Below are positions 14,677 through 16,929 of a stretch of DNA of 16,929 nt, piece by piece. The stretch lies in assembly GCA_045545455.1 (NCBI GenBank), contig JAZQAY010000113.1:1-16929 (forward strand). Reading direction: 5' to 3'. The stretch comes from RUG754 sp045545455. GTDB lineage: Bacteria > Bacillota > Clostridia > Peptostreptococcales > Anaerovoracaceae. The notes under the pieces were generated by a model. That model saw nothing but the letters and a program-made list of their open reading frames with translations, made no database searches and was not told where the DNA came from. Positions within the stretch are counted from its first letter, which is position 1. Every line of letters begins with the position of its first letter. The translations under genes and the position numbers were made by a program.

Positions 14677-15963
14677 ATGTTAGACATAAAGAGAATCAGA
14701 GAGGATTATGAAGGAGCCAGGGCTGGCGTGGAGAGAAGGCTGAAGGGTAGCTTCGGCATCGAAAATGCTTTGCCTTTGGATAATAAGAGAAGAGAACTGC
14801 TGGGAGAAGTTGAAGCCATGAAGAACAGGCAGAACACTGTGTCCAAGCAGATCCCCAAAATGAAAAAGGCCGGAGAGGATACCACAGCCATCATGGCAGA
14901 GATGAAGGAACTCTCGGGAAAGATCAAGGAACTTGACCAGCAGGTATCCCAGGTCGAGGCAGATCTCAGGGACTGCCTTCTCGGCATTCCCAATATCCCC
15001 GCTGATTTCGTGCAGACCGGAGCGGATGATTCAGATAACGTAGAGGTCAGAAAGTTCATGGAACCTACGGCATTTGACTTTGAGCCAAAGGCTCACTGGG
15101 ATATCGGTGCTGATCTGAATATACTTGACTGGGAGAGGGCAGGCAAGATCGCAGGAACCAGATTCACTATCTACAAGGGCCTTGGAGCCAGGCTTGAGAG
15201 AGCTGTAGCAAACTTCATGCTCGATCTTCACACTATCGATCAGGATTATATGGAGATACTCCCTCCCTTCATGGTAAACCGCACAGCCATGACCGGAACA
15301 GGTCAGCTTCCCAAGTTCGAAGAGGACATGTTCTACGTTCCTCAGAAGGACTTCTTCCTTATACCGACAGCGGAAGTCCCGGTAACGAATATGCTGGGTC
15401 AGGAGATCATCCCTGAGGAAGCTCTTCCGATCCATTACACCGCATACACCCCTTGCTTCAGAGCTGAGGCAGGTTCAGCAGGAAGGGATACAAGAGGACT
15501 TATCAGACAGCACCAGTTCAATAAGGTCGAGCTCGTTAAATTCGTAAGGCCTGAGGATTCGTGGGATGAGCTGGACGCACTGACAGCTGATGCTGAAGCA
15601 GTGCTGAAGATACTGGAGATCCCTTACAGGGTCGTAAGGCTCTCGACGGGGGATCTGGGATTCTCATCAGCATGCACCTATGATATCGAGGTGTGGATGC
15701 CTTCCTACGGAAGATACGTTGAGATCTCATCCTGCTCAAACTTCCTTGACTATCAGGCAAGAAGGGCCAATATACGCTTCAGAAGAAGTGAGGGCGGAAG
15801 GCCGGAGTTTGTTCACACGCTGAACGGTTCAGGACTCGCAGTAGGCCGTACTACGGCTGCCATACTGGAGAACTATCAGCAGGCTGACGGCACTGTGAAG
15901 ATCCCTGAAGCGCTGAAGAAATATATGGGAATAGATGTGATCACAAAAAACGAACGTTATTGA
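14677..15963 (+). CDS. serS: Seryl-tRNA synthetase
   Basis: A 428-residue class II aminoacyl-tRNA synthetase that charges tRNA-Ser, and tRNA-Sec where present, in the cytoplasm. The N-terminal coiled-coil arm that grips the long variable arm of tRNA-Ser covers about 30-100. The catalytic domain carries the serine-binding TAE at 231-233, motif 2 from TPCFRAEAGSAGRDTRG (258-274) through the QHQFNKVEL stretch, and motif 3 around LNGSGLAVGRTTAAILEN (382-399). The length matches usual bacterial enzymes and nothing is missing. ATG 14677 follows AAGGA at 14664-14668. It sits 31 bp after the glutamine-synthetase-like gene and 34 bp before the dehydrogenase gene, so it is probably co-transcribed; no T-box leader is visible before it. 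Confidence 0.97.
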   Translation: MLDIKRIREDYEGARAGVERRLKGSFGIENALPLDNKRRELLGEVEAMKNRQNTVSKQIPKMKKAGEDTTAIMAEMKELSGKIKELDQQVSQVEADLRDCLLGIPNIPADFVQTGADDSDNVEVRKFMEPTAFDFEPKAHWDIGADLNILDWERAGKIAGTRFTIYKGLGARLERAVANFMLDLHTIDQDYMEILPPFMVNRTAMTGTGQLPKFEEDMFYVPQKDFFLIPTAEVPVTNMLGQEIIPEEALPIHYTAYTPCFRAEAGSAGRDTRGLIRQHQFNKVELVKFVRPEDSWDELDALTADAEAVLKILEIPYRVVRLSTGDLGFSSACTYDIEVWMPSYGRYVEISSCSNFLDYQARRANIRFRRSEGGRPEFVHTLNGSGLAVGRTTAAILENYQQADGTVKIPEALKKYMGIDVITKNERY

Positions 15964-15997
15964 TTAAGACTATTTAAGCAGACAGGAGGAATGATCG

Positions 15998-16929
15998 ATG
16001 AAAACTCTGGAAATGATCCGTGAATACGGACACGAAGAAGTAGCGTTTTTTAACAACGAGAAAGCAGGACTGAAGTGCATAATTGCAATTCACAGCACCA
16101 AGCTCGGACCTGCTCTTGGAGGATGCAGACTCTGGCCCTATGAAAGTGAAGAGGACGCGCTCTTTGATGTGCTGCGCCTCTCCAGAGGAATGAGCTTCAA
16201 GAATGCTGCTGCCGGACTTCCGATAGGAGGAGGAAAGGGAGTTATCATCGCAGATCCTTCACAGAAGACGGACGCCCTGTTTGAAGCATATGCTGAATGC
16301 GTTGAGAGCCTCGGAGGAAGGTATCTCACGGCAGAAGACGTCAACACCGATACTCACGATGCTGACATCATGCTTAGAAAAACAAATTACGTCGTAGGAC
16401 GCGCCAACGTATCAGGGGATCCTTCTCCTTTCACCGCTATAGGATGCTTTGACGGGATAAGGGCTACAGCGAAGTCTGTATTCGGTTCGGATGATCTCGA
16501 CGGAATGACGATCGCTGTACAGGGGCTCGGCAAGGTTGGCTTTGACCTCGCTCAGAGGCTCCACGCTGCAGGTGCAAACCTGATCGTGTGCAACAACTCC
16601 AACAAGGCCATGCTTGAGAGAGCTGTTAGCGAACTGGGCGCAAAGGTCGTTTCAGGAAAAGAGATCTACGGCGTAGACTGCGATATCTTCTCACCTAATG
16701 CTCTTGGAGCCATCATAAACAAGGATACGATCCCTATGCTCAAGTGCAAAGCCGTTGCCGGTGCTGCCAACAACCAGATATTTGACGAGGAGGCAGGACT
16801 TGAACTCAAGGCAAGAGGAATCGCCTATGCTCCCGACTTCATCATAAACGCCGGCGGTGTTATAAATGCAGGTCAGGAAGCCTTCACTGAATACAACGAG
16901 GAAAACGTACTCAAGCAGGTACACAACAT
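15998..16929 (+). CDS. Leucine dehydrogenase family amino-acid dehydrogenase (3' end cut by window)
   Basis: The first 310 residues are present; family members run to about 350-370, so roughly the last 50 are off the edge. It belongs to the Glu/Leu/Phe/Val dehydrogenases, which interconvert a branched-chain amino acid with its 2-oxo acid plus ammonia using a nicotinamide cofactor. The substrate domain shows LGPALGGCRLW (36-46), Lys68 in SFKNAAAG, Lys80 in GGGKGV and Asp114 in TAEDVNTD, matching the two catalytic lysines and the aspartate of leucine dehydrogenases. The nucleotide domain has GLGKVG (176-181), and NAGGVINAGQE is at 284-294. After the second strand comes CNN (198-200), where relatives normally have an acidic residue. 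ATG 15998 has AGGAGG at 15984-15989; ATG 15991 gives a stop after ten codons. Leucine versus valine or phenylalanine preference is not settled. Confidence 0.9.
   Translation, partial: MKTLEMIREYGHEEVAFFNNEKAGLKCIIAIHSTKLGPALGGCRLWPYESEEDALFDVLRLSRGMSFKNAAAGLPIGGGKGVIIADPSQKTDALFEAYAECVESLGGRYLTAEDVNTDTHDADIMLRKTNYVVGRANVSGDPSPFTAIGCFDGIRATAKSVFGSDDLDGMTIAVQGLGKVGFDLAQRLHAAGANLIVCNNSNKAMLERAVSELGAKVVSGKEIYGVDCDIFSPNALGAIINKDTIPMLKCKAVAGAANNQIFDEEAGLELKARGIAYAPDFIINAGGVINAGQEAFTEYNEENVLKQVHN

Overview
The window joins two unlike pieces of a low-to-moderate GC Gram-positive genome, most likely a gut or rumen Clostridia member of the Lachnospiraceae/Oscillospiraceae sort. This placement rests on strong GGAGG ribosome sites, AGA/AGG arginine codons, a UPF0182 membrane protein, a Firmicutes-type relaxase and the promoter style. 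It is an inference from style; no 16S rRNA gene is present.

Left part (1 to about 5113): the right-hand portion of an integrative mobilizable element. In order it holds a GC-rich, hairpin-rich stretch without coding capacity that looks like a structured RNA with its own terminator (about 60-380); a long wobble-paired hairpin ending in seven Ts (396-469); two facing arrays of three 9-bp iterons (492-565); a RepA-like ATPase; a cluster of inverted repeats that is a good oriT candidate (1802-1878); a MobC accessory protein; a MOBP-type relaxase overlapping mobC; and a tyrosine recombinase. No coupling protein or type IV secretion gene is present, so the element would need a helper conjugation system, unless such genes lie off the left edge. 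The recombinase gene ends 184 bp from the 3' end of a tRNA-Lys(CTT) gene on the opposite strand, the usual arrangement for tRNA-targeting integrases. The left end of the element is outside the window.

Right part (5114-16929): chromosomal backbone. tRNA-Lys has a near-ideal promoter and a terminator. A divergent promoter at 5313-5341 starts a run of six tightly packed + strand genes: an acidic single-pass membrane protein of unknown function; a 990-residue protein with an N-terminal zinc ribbon, a very acidic middle and one C-terminal membrane segment; a UPF0182 seven-span membrane protein translationally coupled to it; a divergent glutamine-synthetase-family protein; seryl-tRNA synthetase; and a leucine-dehydrogenase-family enzyme cut by the window end. 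The first three probably work together at the membrane. The last three are nitrogen and amino-acid metabolism genes that may only share the transcript.

The least explained items are the structured RNA near the left edge, the facing iteron arrays before rep, the pair of acidic membrane proteins with recurring tryptophan motifs, and the glutamine-synthetase relative that appears to lack a metal ligand.
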